Positions 1 to 13,600 of a DNA stretch of 64,000 nucleotides are shown here, one piece after another. Position 1 is the stretch's first letter. Every line of letters starts with the position of its first letter. Both the position numbers and the translations under genes were made by a program. The stretch lies in the NCBI GenBank assembly GCA_028829895.1, contig CM054182.1, positions 87,531,546-87,595,545 of the forward strand. Reading direction: 5' to 3'. The notes beneath the pieces are model-generated. The model was not told the DNA's origin. It made no database searches and was given only the letters and a program-made list of their open reading frames with translations. This DNA comes from Sinotaia quadrata (Eukaryota > Mollusca > Gastropoda > Architaenioglossa > Viviparidae).

Positions 1-3000
1 TTGTGTTGATATTGACTATGGCCTTGCATTTCATTTATATGTACTTGCATAAGAGATTGGCTTTTAATCGAGATAAAGAAAACTGCAAGCTTTGTTTAAA
101 ATATGAAACAAATCTAAATTCTCTGTGCACATTTTTTTGTACTGTTGTTTCCTTGATATATAGCACCACCAGCTAATGACCTTATGAAAACAAGATTATT
201 ATTTTAAGAATGTTTTCTTTGGATCTTGAAAGAAAATGCTCAGATGTTGAGGAATTGGGCTATATGTAATTTAGTTACAAACCCTAAGCTGAGTATCTTG
301 ATACTATGCTCTTTTTATTTTGTTAAGTGACAGTCCTAAATACAAAACTAAGGAATTGATAATTTTTTTTTTTTACACCTAGTTTAATTGTCCAGAATTG
401 AATCCCCGTCTTATCACTTACAGTTAATGTTCATGATAATAAAATTAAACTCCTTGAGAGAATCCACATTAAGAAATGTAAACTTAATTATATAAAGAGT
501 AAGCACGTCTCTTTCTCAAAATAATCATCAAAGCTGGTGCAATGGAGTGTGGGTGTTCTTTAGCTTTCAGTTATTTTATTCCCCCTTGAGTAAATGAGTG
601 ATAGATGTGATTAATATCCAGATTTTTCAAACAAGTTTTAATTACCATTAGTAACGAACGGGGAAAGGATTTTAGCATTTATACAGTCTAAAACTATTCA
701 AGAGTTCCCATTTTGTTCTTATAGTGCCCCAAAACTTGCACATATTTGCAGTAACTATATTGACCAATTGTGCTGATTCAGATTCAGTGCTCAGGTTTCT
801 TCACTTCATCAGCAAAGTTATCACATATCTTCGATGTGAAGATAAGGATGACACAAAATAAATTATGTTTAAATAAATAAAGGCTGAACATATTGTATTT
901 ACTCATCAAGACCTCAGAACCACTAATCACCCCCCGAATCTATTAACATTAATGGGATCAGTAGAGAATTTTCAATCAAACTCTATTCTTTAATGAGCTT
1001 GCTATTATCATCTTATAGAGAACTAAGAAAAATTAGTTGCATTATTCTTAAGTGAATTCTCTAAAACTCTTTTGTGTGCAATACTGATTATATAAAATCC
1101 TGATAGTAGATGAGGTCTTTTCACCATGCTTATAGAATATTGCTCACGTTACTTTTAGAAAGCAGAAATTTTAATGTCCACACCAATGTTTTGCAAAATA
1201 CATTGGCTTCCAAAGCCTTTATTCATCACCTTGTATAATCTCTTTTCCATCCTTCACTGGAAACGGACTAACCTGAATATCTTGATGAAATCATGAGTAA
1301 TTACACTCCATATCAACAATACCATTCATCCGCAGATATCCATCCAACATTATCTTTCAAATCAAACATGAATTTCAGTTTTATCATACAAAGACCCAGT
1401 ATCCTGAAAGCTAATATTTGACATTTAAAAGCTCCCACACCTTTCAAATGCAAATTAAAAACTTATTTTGTATCAAAATATTTAATCATTGGTACCAGTG
1501 TGTATTTATATATACATCATGTTGATGCACTTAATGTACTAGGCTTATTACCTCCAGCTTTATTTTTATGATTGCATGTTCACTGAAATAAGCTAAATGT
1601 ATTTTATGTTATTGTATATTTTTGGGTAGTAAAAATATGTATGTGTGCATGGGGGTTGTAAACTAGAAGTAAGCAATATGCATAAATTCTCACTATAATT
1701 ATTATTATTTAACTACTGTGATTTTATAATTATGACCAAATTAAGATGATAAAATCTGCATCATGGTTGCATTTTTACTGTCTTTGTAAAGGAAGTTCCC
1801 ATGTACATGAATAAAGTAAATTTCCCTGAATCTTAAGTTAGAAAAACTGTTAGAAAAATAACATTTGCTTCGATTCCTTAGAAAAGCTTTCAGCAAAAAA
1901 TGAGAGTGCATTCTGGTGTTTGTGGGAATAAATATTAAGACTGTGAGTGGAAGTTCAAGTGTATTTATGTACGTTTTGTCAGTCAGTGCATGAGATGCTT
2001 CATTTAGCTACTTGTACAATTATATTATGATTGATTGAAATGCTAAAAATTGATGGTTTGAGGTTAAGAAAGATGAAACAAAAACCTATTTGTAACCATA
2101 CCTATAATATTTAATTTGTACAGATATTGATTTGATGACCTTCACAACCCCATCCTGCTTTGAAAGTATATGTGATAAAGAGATAATAAAAATAATCAAT
2201 GAGAGCACTTTTTGATAATGCAAAATAACAACTTTGAGCAAATAAATAAGTTTATAACAAGAAATAATAAAGTGGAAGAATTTTTTTTATAAAAACAATT
2301 TAAAACTAAAAATGACAAATAAATAATTATTATTTTTTCATTAAAAAGAAATGCTTATTGAGAAACTTTTTGAATGTGATCATACTATCTTTGGCTTAGT
2401 TCAAGGGAGAGAATGATTTCAATAGCATGGACCATAAAATATGTATGTGAATACCGACTTGACTTCAGAATGTTGAGAATGGGACGTTAGGTGATGAGAT
2501 GACACATTTACTATAATCACATTAAGCAGAAAGGAATAATACTAATTAAACAATATACAAACTCAATGAATGAAACAATTTTTTTTTTTTTTTAAAATAG
2601 AGAGAAAATTTGACTCTTAATGTGCAGTTTCATACATGGCTGTTATGCCCAATAAACTTTTTCTTCTTTCAATGCTTTTCATATCCTTTAGTGTTGAATC
2701 AAGCTTTAATTTCTACACTGTCTCACAATATTGAAGAACATTCAGCCTGATGATGTTAGACCTTGTAATTAACACAAACTGAAATGTGTGTTACCATACC
2801 CTAACAAATCAGATTTCAAGAGGAATGGGTACACATTTTTAGTTGTGTTACTAAGAGACTACAAAACTGATTTCCCATTTATAAGTAACAGAAATGAAGT
2901 ATTTATAAGTATCAATAAATGCTCACTAAGTACCATATATTGCTCAATAATTATTTTTAGATGATTCTATTAAGAATGTTTTACTTGTGTAATCATCCTC

Positions 3001-4050
3001 ATGTTTATAAGAAAATTACGTGTAATCTAAACAGACTATTATTTTATTATTGGACTGGTTTACGGACTATCAACGTTTTTGGTGTGACTACATTTAGTTC
3101 ACTGACAAAACATGCTGAAGTCATTTCATTATTATATGATGCTATGAAAAAATATTTAAGATCTATAACTTTGCATTCAATGGAACATATTTCAAATGGA
3201 GAAAGCACAATAGGCCATGAACATTTATGATATAATGCAAAGTTTGATGAGAAAGAGTTTGAATTAATTATAAATATCAAAATGAAAAATTTTAAACCTA
3301 TGTAATCAGATACTTGCAACAGTGTATCAATCATAATTAAAAACAAAATGATATTCACAAAAGGTGAGGCGGGCTATGACTTCCACATAAAGACTTTTTA
3401 GTGCTTCATATATATGAAGCAAATTCATAAACTGGTAAAGTATTTGAAGGTATAGGTCAAGTTCATACTTTACTGAATCTCAAAACAACACAATCTGGTA
3501 AGAGTTTAAGAAAAACATGTATCAATCAGTTTAAATGTTTAATACAGAACAGTTGGCAGGTGCTTGTATAGCTTATGATTACATTTCCTAGTCATTTTGC
3601 ACCATAATGACATCAAAGCCAATTTCCTTTACCTATTCTAATTAGCACTTGTGAGGCACGCACTATCAGCAGCAATATGTCTGCCAGCACACTTGTCCAA
3701 GAAGTCATGCTGCTAAAGTTTGCTCGTTAGGATCATTTTCAGTCATATTAATTACATTGCCATAGTTACAGTAGAGTATTGTTTAACATATTTTTACTGC
3801 TTATAAACAGTATCTACATTATGAAATAAAATAATATAATTCTAAATATTAACTCAGTTTAACATTTTAATTATAATACCCCAAAAGCTCTACTTGCAAT
3901 CCTAATTCTTGACATATTTAACTGCTTTATATAAATGTGCAGAGTATTTCAGCCACCTATTTAGTGGTCAAATATTAACATACCTTTGATATAGAAAATC
4001 AGGCATCCATTTTTTGTTTTGTTTCTTTGTCCAAAGATATAAATAACAGA
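1..4050. other. AT-rich flank downstream of FBF1, no gene seen
   Basis: Both strands were read for conserved exons with splice sites and none was recognised. There are A/T homopolymers (around 361-375, 2280-2290 and 2578-2595) and many stops in all frames. An open stretch of 89 codons at 2961-3230 on the plus strand matches no family I know and has no gene-like context. It is most likely chance or a decayed repeat. Part of this stretch could be a longer FBF1 3' UTR. Confidence 0.6.
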
Positions 4051-4056
4051 TTTATT
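4051..4056 (-). terminator. FBF1: Candidate FBF1 poly(A) signal
   Basis: The minus strand reads AATAAA here, about 520 bases beyond the FBF1 stop codon (4578-4580). A weaker ATTAAA variant lies nearer, around 4274-4279 on the minus strand. Either would give a 3' UTR of ordinary length. No transcript data are available, so the cleavage site is inference. Confidence 0.4.
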
Positions 4057-4577
4057 TTTTTGTTGTAATAGAAAAATGTATGAGTGCTGCTGGATGTCAC
4101 AAGGTATGGTTTCCATTATTCAAGTTTAGGAAACATTCTTTGGAATGATGATATTTTTTAAATTAATCACACAAGAACTCTAAAAAAAATGTATCAAAAC
4201 AGAAACCTTTCTTTAAATTACAATCTAGTGCTAATAGGCAATGAATGGTCTGAATTTCAATGCTGTCAGCACTTTTAATTTAATAAAACATGATAATGAT
4301 GAAAGATTTTTGTTATGTTTTGGTGTTGTTAAGAAAACAATGTTCTTTCCATACATAACCCATGTATGGGCTCTTAAGAATGAGTCAAGGATGTGAGCAC
4401 ATATTTTTGATGTGCTGAAATAAGTATAACTGTTTCTGTTGCAAGTGGCAGCAAAAAACAGTGGTCTGAGGCAGAAGAGCTCTGGTCAAGATACATGTTT
4501 TGGATATTTTCCCAAAATATCACAGTCAATATTATATATTCCTGTTATATGTGCATTTCCAATCAACTTCTTTAGGG

Positions 4578-4658
4578 TCATGATTTTTCATTTGGGTGAT
4601 AGGGTGAATACTTCAAACTTTCCAGAAACAGGTTTTCATCTTGTAGGTATCCTTGGTC
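4578..4658 (-). CDS. FBF1: FBF1 exon 31 (last, with stop)
   Basis: The acceptor is TTTACAG before GAC, phase 0. The 26 residues start DQGYLQDENLFLESLKYSP and end NEKS before TGA at 4578-4580. The DxxxLxxExxFLExLK pattern corresponds to the conserved C-terminal end of vertebrate FBF1, and it identifies the gene's true 3' end. Confidence 0.93.
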   Translation of the reverse strand, partial: DQGYLQDENLFLESLKYSPYHPNEKS

Positions 4659-7600
4659 CTGTAAAGAGTTCAAATTAGTTTTAATACCCACATGTTGGAG
4701 GCAACAATACAATTATGCATCCCAGCAATAAGCTTTAAAACATTTAAAAGAAGTTTTTGAAATATACTCCTCTTAAAATATCCAAATTGCAAAAATCTTA
4801 TTATGGTGTCACATTTTAATTAAAACCAATAATATTATTACCTTAATAGCTTGAATTTTCCACAATCGCACAGCTCTGTCATTAGCAATGGATGAAGCAA
4901 CACTCTCATATGGCAATGAAGTCACAAGCATACCTCTGGTGCTGACACTTCCATTAAACATAAGGGAATTTAAAGGTCGAGGGTCAGTGCCAGCAGCAAT
5001 GCCACCAGCAAGAGGATTTCCAGCTACAAACGAGAATTCCTCCAAAGATGTTTACAGGCAATAAATATAGCAGAGTAGCTTTAGATTACAAGTTTATTGG
5101 TAAAAAAAATAGAACCAGTAGCTTTAGACTACAAGTTTATTGGTAACAAAAATAGAACAGTAGCTTTAGATTACAAGTTTATTGGTAACAAAAATAGAAC
5201 AGTAGCTTTAGACTACAAGTTTACAGGTAACAATTGTAGTACAGAAGCTTTAGACTATACGCTTACCAGTAACAATTACAGTACAGAAGCTTGACTGGTG
5301 GTGTCATTGCAGTACTGTAGCTTTAGACTATAAATTTACCTTTATAATTATACTAAAGTCATTTTAGACCAAGTTTACTAATATAGTAATGAAACTTTAG
5401 ACTGTAATTTACTGGTATAGTAATTATATAATAGTACTTTAGATTTCAATATTTTACTACTGTTGTAACAATTACAGCACATAGCTATAGGTCACATGTT
5501 TACTGGTGTACTGTAGCTATAGACTATAAGTTTACTGGTATAATTATAGTACAGTCACTTTAGAGTTAGACCACATGTTTACTAGTACTGAAGCTTTAGA
5601 CTGCAATTTACTAGTATAATAGTAGTATATTTATAATTAGCAATAGACTACAAGTATACTGGTAACAATTACAGTACTGTAGCTTTATACTCCAATTTGA
5701 TGGTAACAATTATAGTGCATAGTACAGTAACTTTATACTTTAATTTAAATTTTTCTAGATTTATGTTGTATCATTAACAACAGTCTGGGGAGAATGAAAG
5801 GAACCCAGTCATTCTTTGAATATTATCTATACATATTCTCAGATTGTTAAGATTTTGAATTTTTTTTTTTTTTAAAAAGAAGTAATAGCCAGTTATTTAG
5901 TTCAGAGAAGAATAGAACTGAAAAAAATGTCACAGACAACTCACTGTAGTGGAAAACTTGCTTTCCTCCAGGCTGTAAGTTATTCCGACAGCTGACACAC
6001 ATCCCTGACTGCTTCAAGTTTTCTATATCTTTCCTCTCTTTTGCAAGCCACAGTTTTTCCTGTGAAGAGAAAAGTCCATTTAAGTAACATTTAATAGCTT
6101 ACTTCATAACTATCTTCTGAGGAAATACTTATAATAAACAGTAAAATGCTTCTTTCGGGTTCAAGAATGTGTCACTTTATGTGACACAACACCATCATAG
6201 ATATTGGTTTGATTATTATTATACAACATCCATAATTAATTACAAGTGATGAGAATCTTAATTTATGTTATTAATAATTCTCCAGAAGGCACCACTTGTC
6301 TCTCTTACTTGGAAGATATGCGAGCGCTGTTAATGTTTTCTCTCTACCACAACATTTAAGACAAACATTTACTGTCACAATATTTCCATAGGTGGAAAAC
6401 TTCTTAACAAAGGAGAGGATACATCCATCTTTAATATATATTTAGCGAGCCTTCATCCACCTACTAAATCTTCAACATGTTTATCAATATGTTTAAGAAG
6501 GTCAATAAATTTAACAATAAATTTATTAAATCAAAAATCAAATATCCATATAACAATATTTCCTAGAAACCTTGTTCAAATAATTTCAATACTTATACAG
6601 TCTTGTATCTTAACATAAAATTCAGCAGATTAGTATCCAATATAAATCACAGGATCATTCTTATCATGGAACTGAAATGGAGTTACAGCATGATAAGCAA
6701 TAATAGTTTGTACATAACCTTGTCTATGACGATGACACAAAAATCTTTCATAACAATGTCATAAGTTTATTGTTCATAATAGAATTGTCAATTCTTCATT
6801 TGCTCCTCTAGCATGCTGTAGAATGTTCCAGGAGCTGCTCTTCTCTCTTTATGAATATATAAATGCATTTAAAAATTGAAATGATGAGAATCTAGGTGTA
6901 TCAATCAACTTCCACTCATCTTGTGTGAATCCCCTGTCTCTTAAATTATGGTAGTACTTCTCTGATAAAAAGGTTGATTCAACAATGGCTGATCAATTCT
7001 GTGTTTAAAAAAAAAATCCTTCTCTATTTTTATTCATATTCTGTCGAGATCATAATAATACCCTTTAAATTTTTACTTCCTAGATTAATTTTTTTCCCCA
7101 CCATCATACTCAGTAAATTGCAGTGATGGTACAATTGCAAATACATGCTACAAAAGACAACCCTCGATGCAAGCTGCATGCCTACAAAATGACAAACCTG
7201 AGCTAACTGCATGCCTACAAAATGACAAACTTGACATAATTGCAGGCCTGCAAAAGTACAACCCTTGACAATTGCAAGAGAGCAAAAGACAACACTTGAT
7301 ACAGCTGCATGCCTAGAAGAAAACTATATTTGTTTGACACAATTGCATGCCTACAATAAAGACAACCCTAGACAGGTGACTGCTTTTAAATTTCTCTTTA
7401 ATTAGTGTTAAAATTATTTACTGAATGAGTAAAAATTAATATAATTTTTAAAAAAATAGCATCCACCGTATTATATATAAACTGAACTCATGTAGAATTA
7501 TATCAATTTTCCAACTGAGTAATTTACAAACAGTTCAAACAGATGATAAAACTATTCAGCTAAAAACAAAATAGCATGCTTTAGAAAAAAGAAGTTTTCT

Positions 7601-10600
7601 ATGAATGGTTACAAAGATGCTAGTGATTAGTGTTCTGCACTGACTGAGGCTGCACTTAATAACTCTCTGTATCAAAGTACTGATAGGCAACATTGTTGTT
7701 TCTAGATAATATGTATGCATAATTATAATAAATGTCACACAAAACAGATATTGTTAGCTGAAACAAATTAACGCTGTCACATAAAACTAGTACAGTCAAA
7801 CAAATGTCACCCGAGCAAATGTTGTCACATAAATGTTTCTTATAAAAACAAATGCTTCACACAAGTGTTGTCACACAAACACAAAGACAATGATTCAATA
7901 TGCTACCTGAGCTATGTGGTCCTCCATGACTTTAAAGCTTGCCATCTTTCTCTCAAGATCTTCTCGCTGCTGGTTGTGCTGTGAACGCAGAAAGCTAGCT
8001 TCTTCCAGTGCTCTCTGTCCTTCACCTCTGACACGATTTGCCTCCTGAATATTACAAATTCCAGAAATTCTTCAGAACAATCATACATACACACAGGAAG
8101 CACTTGTAAATATGATGGGGAATGATTAATGAGAATTTGATTAAATGTAATATATACCTTGTTTTAAAGTTACCTGGAGTAATTTTTCTTGGAATATTTG
8201 TTCCTAACAAGGCAGTACCAAGTTTTCTTTTCATTTAAAATTGTGTTTGTATTAGGTACTGAGTACCTCCTCTAACTACAATGACCTTGCAAATAGTATC
8301 ACCTAAAATATTAAAGTTTGGGTGAATATTAGGAGAACTTTTAGTGGAAACAGCAACAGATACAGTGATGTTGGTGTGAGTGTGAGGTCATGAAAACACA
8401 CCATTACAAGTGATACCAATATATATGAGAGTGAGATTCTTGAATACAGTGTTACTTACTTATGCAAATGAGAGTGATATTCATGAAAATAGGCTTACAT
8501 GTGATACTGATGTCATGAAAACAACAATATTACAAGTGATATCAATATAAAAAAAGAGCGATATTCAAGAATAACGACCCACAAGTGATATTGATATGAG
8601 AGTGATGTCATGAAAACAGACACTATTACAAGTGATATCAATATAAATGAGAGCGATATTCACAAATATAGACCTGCAAGTGATATTGATATAAATGAGA
8701 GTGACGTCATGAAAACAGACACTATAACAAGTGATATTGATATAAATGAGAGTGACGTCATGACACTATCACTATAACAAATGGCACTGATGTACATGAG
8801 ATTGATGTATGTGAATTCAGACACAATTACAAGTGATATTAACAAAAACATGTGCCAAATATAAAAAACAACAATGGACAGGCTATTAACAGTAACAGTG
8901 GGGGACCATTTAATCATCTCTTTGCAGACGTTTCAATTCATGTAGGTAATTTTTACATGCTGCCTCCCCCCCCCCCCCCACGGAGGTGTAACATCATGCA
9001 CCATGAAACAAACCTGAGGCAGAGATGCACCAAGGCAGCTGACAACGCACAACAAAAACAAAAAGTACCACATGAACAAAAGATGGCCAACACCATCAAC
9101 AACGACAAGGAGTTGAAAATCCCAGGCATGTATACCCATTAAAGTATAGATTTACACTAGCCCCAGGCTCCTAAAATATTCCCTTCACCCTCCAGAACAG
9201 CAAATATGACTTCCAAATGCTGCTAACTGTCCAGGCACACAGGCAAGAAACAATACAGCAAATATGACTTCCAAATGCTGCTAACTGTCCAGGCACCATA
9301 GGCAAGAAACAATACAGTAAATATGACTCCAAATGCTGCTAACTGTCCAGGCACATAGGCAAGAAACAATACAGTAAATATGACTTCCAAATGCTGCTAA
9401 CTGTCCAGGCACATAGGCAAGAAACAATACAGTAAACATGACTTCCAAATGCTGCTAAGCACCCAGGCACATAGGCAAGAAACAATACAGTAAATACGAC
9501 TTCCAAATGCTGCTAAGCACCCAGGCACATAGGCAAAAAAACAGTACAACAAAGGAATCATAGAGAGAGAAATTCACCAACCCAGTTTGGGCAGTTTCCC
9601 CTTCCCTCACAGCCCCCCTTTCCCCATGAGAAGTCAGCATAAACTAGATGCATTTCCAAAAACAGTCAATCAGTTGTTCATACTAGCAAAAATTAGTGAC
9701 TTAGTGAAATCAAATGACAAGTCCTGCTGACGTAAAATAGAGCAATGTTAGTGAATTTAAAAAACAAGTGATAATGATATAAATGAGAGTAATGACAAAT
9801 GCTACTTATGTAAATGAGGGTAATGACATTCTAAAAGGTCATGGAGACCAAATACACACTATTCTTGGGGAAGGTGGAAAAAACTGAGATAAACTCTTTT
9901 AAGCTAAAATAAATATTTGTGTTGAGTAAAAGTGAGTTAATTTTTTATAAGCAAAATGTTTTTGTTGAGCTACATAATAATGAGAAAAATGTATATGCTT
10001 CTGCTGAGCTGTCTAAAACTTAGATAAATTACTTTAAATTAAGAAATGTTTCCATTATGTAAAACTGACATAAATTATTTTAAATTAAGAAATGTTTCCA
10101 TTATGTAAAACTGACATAAATTATTTTAAATTAAGAAATGTTTCCATTATGTAAAACTGACATAAATTCTTTTAAGTTAAGAAATGTTTCCATTATGTAA
10201 AACCGACATAAATTCTTTTAAGTTAAAAAATGTTCCTGTAGAACTATGGAAAATAGAGAGAAATTCTTTTTAAGTTACAAAATCATAAATACTGTTACAT
10301 ACGTTTTCACAGGTATTTTTGTTGTATTTAAGTGCACAACATTTCTTTTACTTTACAAATAAATGTTACTGTGTCAGATATGTAACTAGATATAGAAAAT
10401 TCATGTTTATGTCAGTTCCCATAGACATAATTTTTGATGAGATTTTACCAGATCACATGCTATGCATCATAAATACTAGGTATCCTAGTAGTTGTTTACA
10501 TAAGGTGCCACAACAAAACAGCACTTTTCCTGTCCACAATAATACAATGCTTTGCCACAACAAAACAGCACTTTTCCCATCCACAATAATACAATGCTTA

Positions 10601-13600
10601 CATCAGTCATATCATCTAGCTGAATGGATTGCTGCTTCAAGCTGAAAGCTAACTGTTCCTGACGCTGCTTTTCTTGTTCCAGTGCAGCGATTCGATGATG
10701 CAGGTTTTCAGACTCTTTAGCGATGCGATCCTCTTCCTTCTGCAGTTGGTGCATACGTTCTGCTGACCGAGTCTTTTCTTCACTAGATGCCTTTGTCAGA
10801 ACATCATATTCTCCTTTAGTCTGTCAAAGCAAAGCACCAATTTCAGAGATAATAAACAAATCAACAAAGCACCAATTTCAGAGATAACAAACAATACAAC
10901 AACACCAATTTCAGAGATAACAATTAACACAACACTTTCAGAGATAACAGTCACATAACCATGATATCAATTTAAGAAATAATGCTTACATAATTTTAAT
11001 TTCATCACATTAGAACAGGTTCAAAAGTTAATAAAACTAGTTTAAAACAGTCCTAAGTTTTCAAGTGCATTATCTTAAATGCTTCTCGCTCCTAGCGTCT
11101 AGTAATTAAAAAGCCAAGCAAACTGCTTTTAGTGGTTGGCCTTGGCATTGAACAGAAGTAAAGCCAAAAGAACTTGGGTGTGAGTCCCTTGATATTAAAG
11201 AAGAAAGTTATTATGATGTATAAATCTTACCAAGGATAAACCAAATTTATGCAATGTAGCTCACTTGTGCTGCATGAGTATACTGTCTTACAGACTGTCC
11301 ACCCTGAGTTAAATTAAATTTTTGAAGTGCATTCAGACTTTAATTTTTTGTAATTCTATGGATCTTTCACACTGGATTAAATTATTTTCATGAAGTGCAT
11401 TCAGATCTTAATTTTAAAAAAATGTGCAGATTGATTATTCACACTGGATTACATTATTTTTATGGAATACATTTTGGACTTAATTATAAAAATATTGTAC
11501 AAATCATTCACTGTATTAAATTATTTTCATGAAGTGCATTCTGGACTTTAAAAGTTTTTAAAATATTGTACTGATCATTCACCCACATTAAATTATTTTC
11601 ATGGAGTGCATGCTGAAATCAAAAGTATTCACCAGTGAAAATTATTTTTAAGGCAAATACACTGAACTAAATTCCAAGATATGCACTGTGGGATGCTCAT
11701 CAGGGTGAAGTTATTTTGATCGAGTGAATATTGTACATGTACTAAATCTTAAGAACTGTCTTATGGAATGTTCACATGAGCTATATTATTTTGATGGAGC
11801 ACATGCTGCAAACAAGAGCCAAAGAACTACCTTATGCAATTCTCACCTGAGCCAAGCGAATGGCAGCATCTTGCATTTGTTCTCTATAGAGCTTCTGTTC
11901 CAGATTTAGTTTGCTACGTTCTTCAGCCAGTTTACGTCTTTCATCTGTTAAGTGTGACAAGCCAGAACATTGTTCCTCCAAGAACAGATCCTGGTAGTTA
12001 AATGAAATTATTTTATTATAATTATTCATCATCCTTTATAAAATTTTCTAAATTTTTAAAATCTTAATATGTAGGGCTTCTTTAAATATTAAAATGGAGC
12101 AAGAAGAGAAACTCCTTCAAGCGTTAAATGAAGCAAAGCCAGACCTTTTTAAATATAATATAAACATGAAGCTTATAAGGAAACACACCCGAGCTTTCTC
12201 CAAAGACTGATGTTCCCGTGCCTGTTGTTCCACCCAAAGACGACGTTCATTGTCCAATGCTGACTGTTGAGCTTCTAGTCGGCTCTGTTCTTGCTTCAAC
12301 TTCCAGCGTTCCTGTAGCAGTTCAGAATTCTCTTAGTGTATATTAAATACAGCCATGTTTGTAAGTATTAGTTCTGTTTATAAGGCATTATATATATAAA
12401 TGTGCTGGATGTGAAGTAGAAAGATGAACAAAATGGTTCATCTTATGCAAAGAAATATTGTATAAAGTTGGTCAAGTGGTCAAAAACCACATATCTAATG
12501 ATCAACCTGCTCAATCTCTAATGGTCAAAATAGCCCATGATCAAAATACTGTATCAAATGGTCAAAATAGCCATATAATGGTCAAATTATATCTCGTGAT
12601 CAAAATTGTCTATATGATGTTAAAAATAGTCTAATGATCATAATATTTTATCTCATGATCAAAATTGTCTATATGATGTTAAAAATAGTCCAATGATCAT
12701 AATATTTTATCTCATGATCAAAATTGTCTATATGATGTTAAAAATAGTCTAATGATCATAATATTTTTATCTAATGGGAAATTATCCCATTTAATGGTCA
12801 AAATTTGGGGGGCTCATTTAATGGTCAAAACACCTTATCTAAAGGTCAAAATGTTCCATTTAATGGTGAAAATACCTTATCTCAAGATTAAAACAGCATT
12901 TCTAACAGTCAAAATATTTTACTTAACGTCAAAATACCTTATCAAATGAAAAAATACCCCAATTAATGGTCAAAATACTTAATCCAATGGTCATAACAGC
13001 CCATCTGAGGGTAAAATTGTCCATGTAATGGTCAAAATACCTCATCTAATTGCCGTATTTGCTCTCGATTTTGTGACTGCATACGAGCAATGAGATCTTC
13101 TAGTCGTTGTCGCTCTTTAATGTTGTCCTCTTCCTGCTTAACTAGACGAGTTTGCATCACTACAACAGACCACACATACACATTCATTGGCTGACAAGAT
13201 TTAAGAAAAAGAAAGAGAGAAAAAAAGATGATGGTAATTTGAACTGCACTACAGATTGTTAGCCCAAAAGAGTTTTTAATTTCTTAACATAAACAGATAA
13301 CAAAATTATGACCATATGAGGACTGGATTCACTTAACTGATAGTTTTGTTTACAATGTTTCTTAAACATAAACTATTAACCCCTCTGACCGTTCTTTTTA
13401 CAACTATTAAGCTCTTCTCATCATTCTTTAAACTATTAAGTGATTTCATCTTTCTTTTTAATCAAATTCGCTAACATAAATTTTTCATATATAACAAATA
13501 AGTTTTTAAAGTTTCTGAAAAGAAATTAGTAGACAAGACAAAGGGCATGATCCTTACTTGCTAACTGCTCATCTTTGGCTCGCATGGTAATCTCACGCTC

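Noticed and set aside
2961..3230. 89-codon plus-strand open frame as a gene
   Set aside because: No recognisable domain, opposite-strand frame of similar length, AT-rich surroundings; likely chance.
7140..7260. Array near exon 28 as another amplified junction
   Set aside because: One unit shares ACCTGAGCTA with the exon 28 donor edge, but the array is 650 bp away and the other units do not keep the match.
8700..8765. TGACGTCA sites as CRE elements
   Set aside because: They recur as part of a minisatellite unit deep in intron 27, with no promoter context.
8660..9142. Short open frames around the poly-C run
   Set aside because: Low-complexity intron sequence with repeat units; no homology and no splice context.
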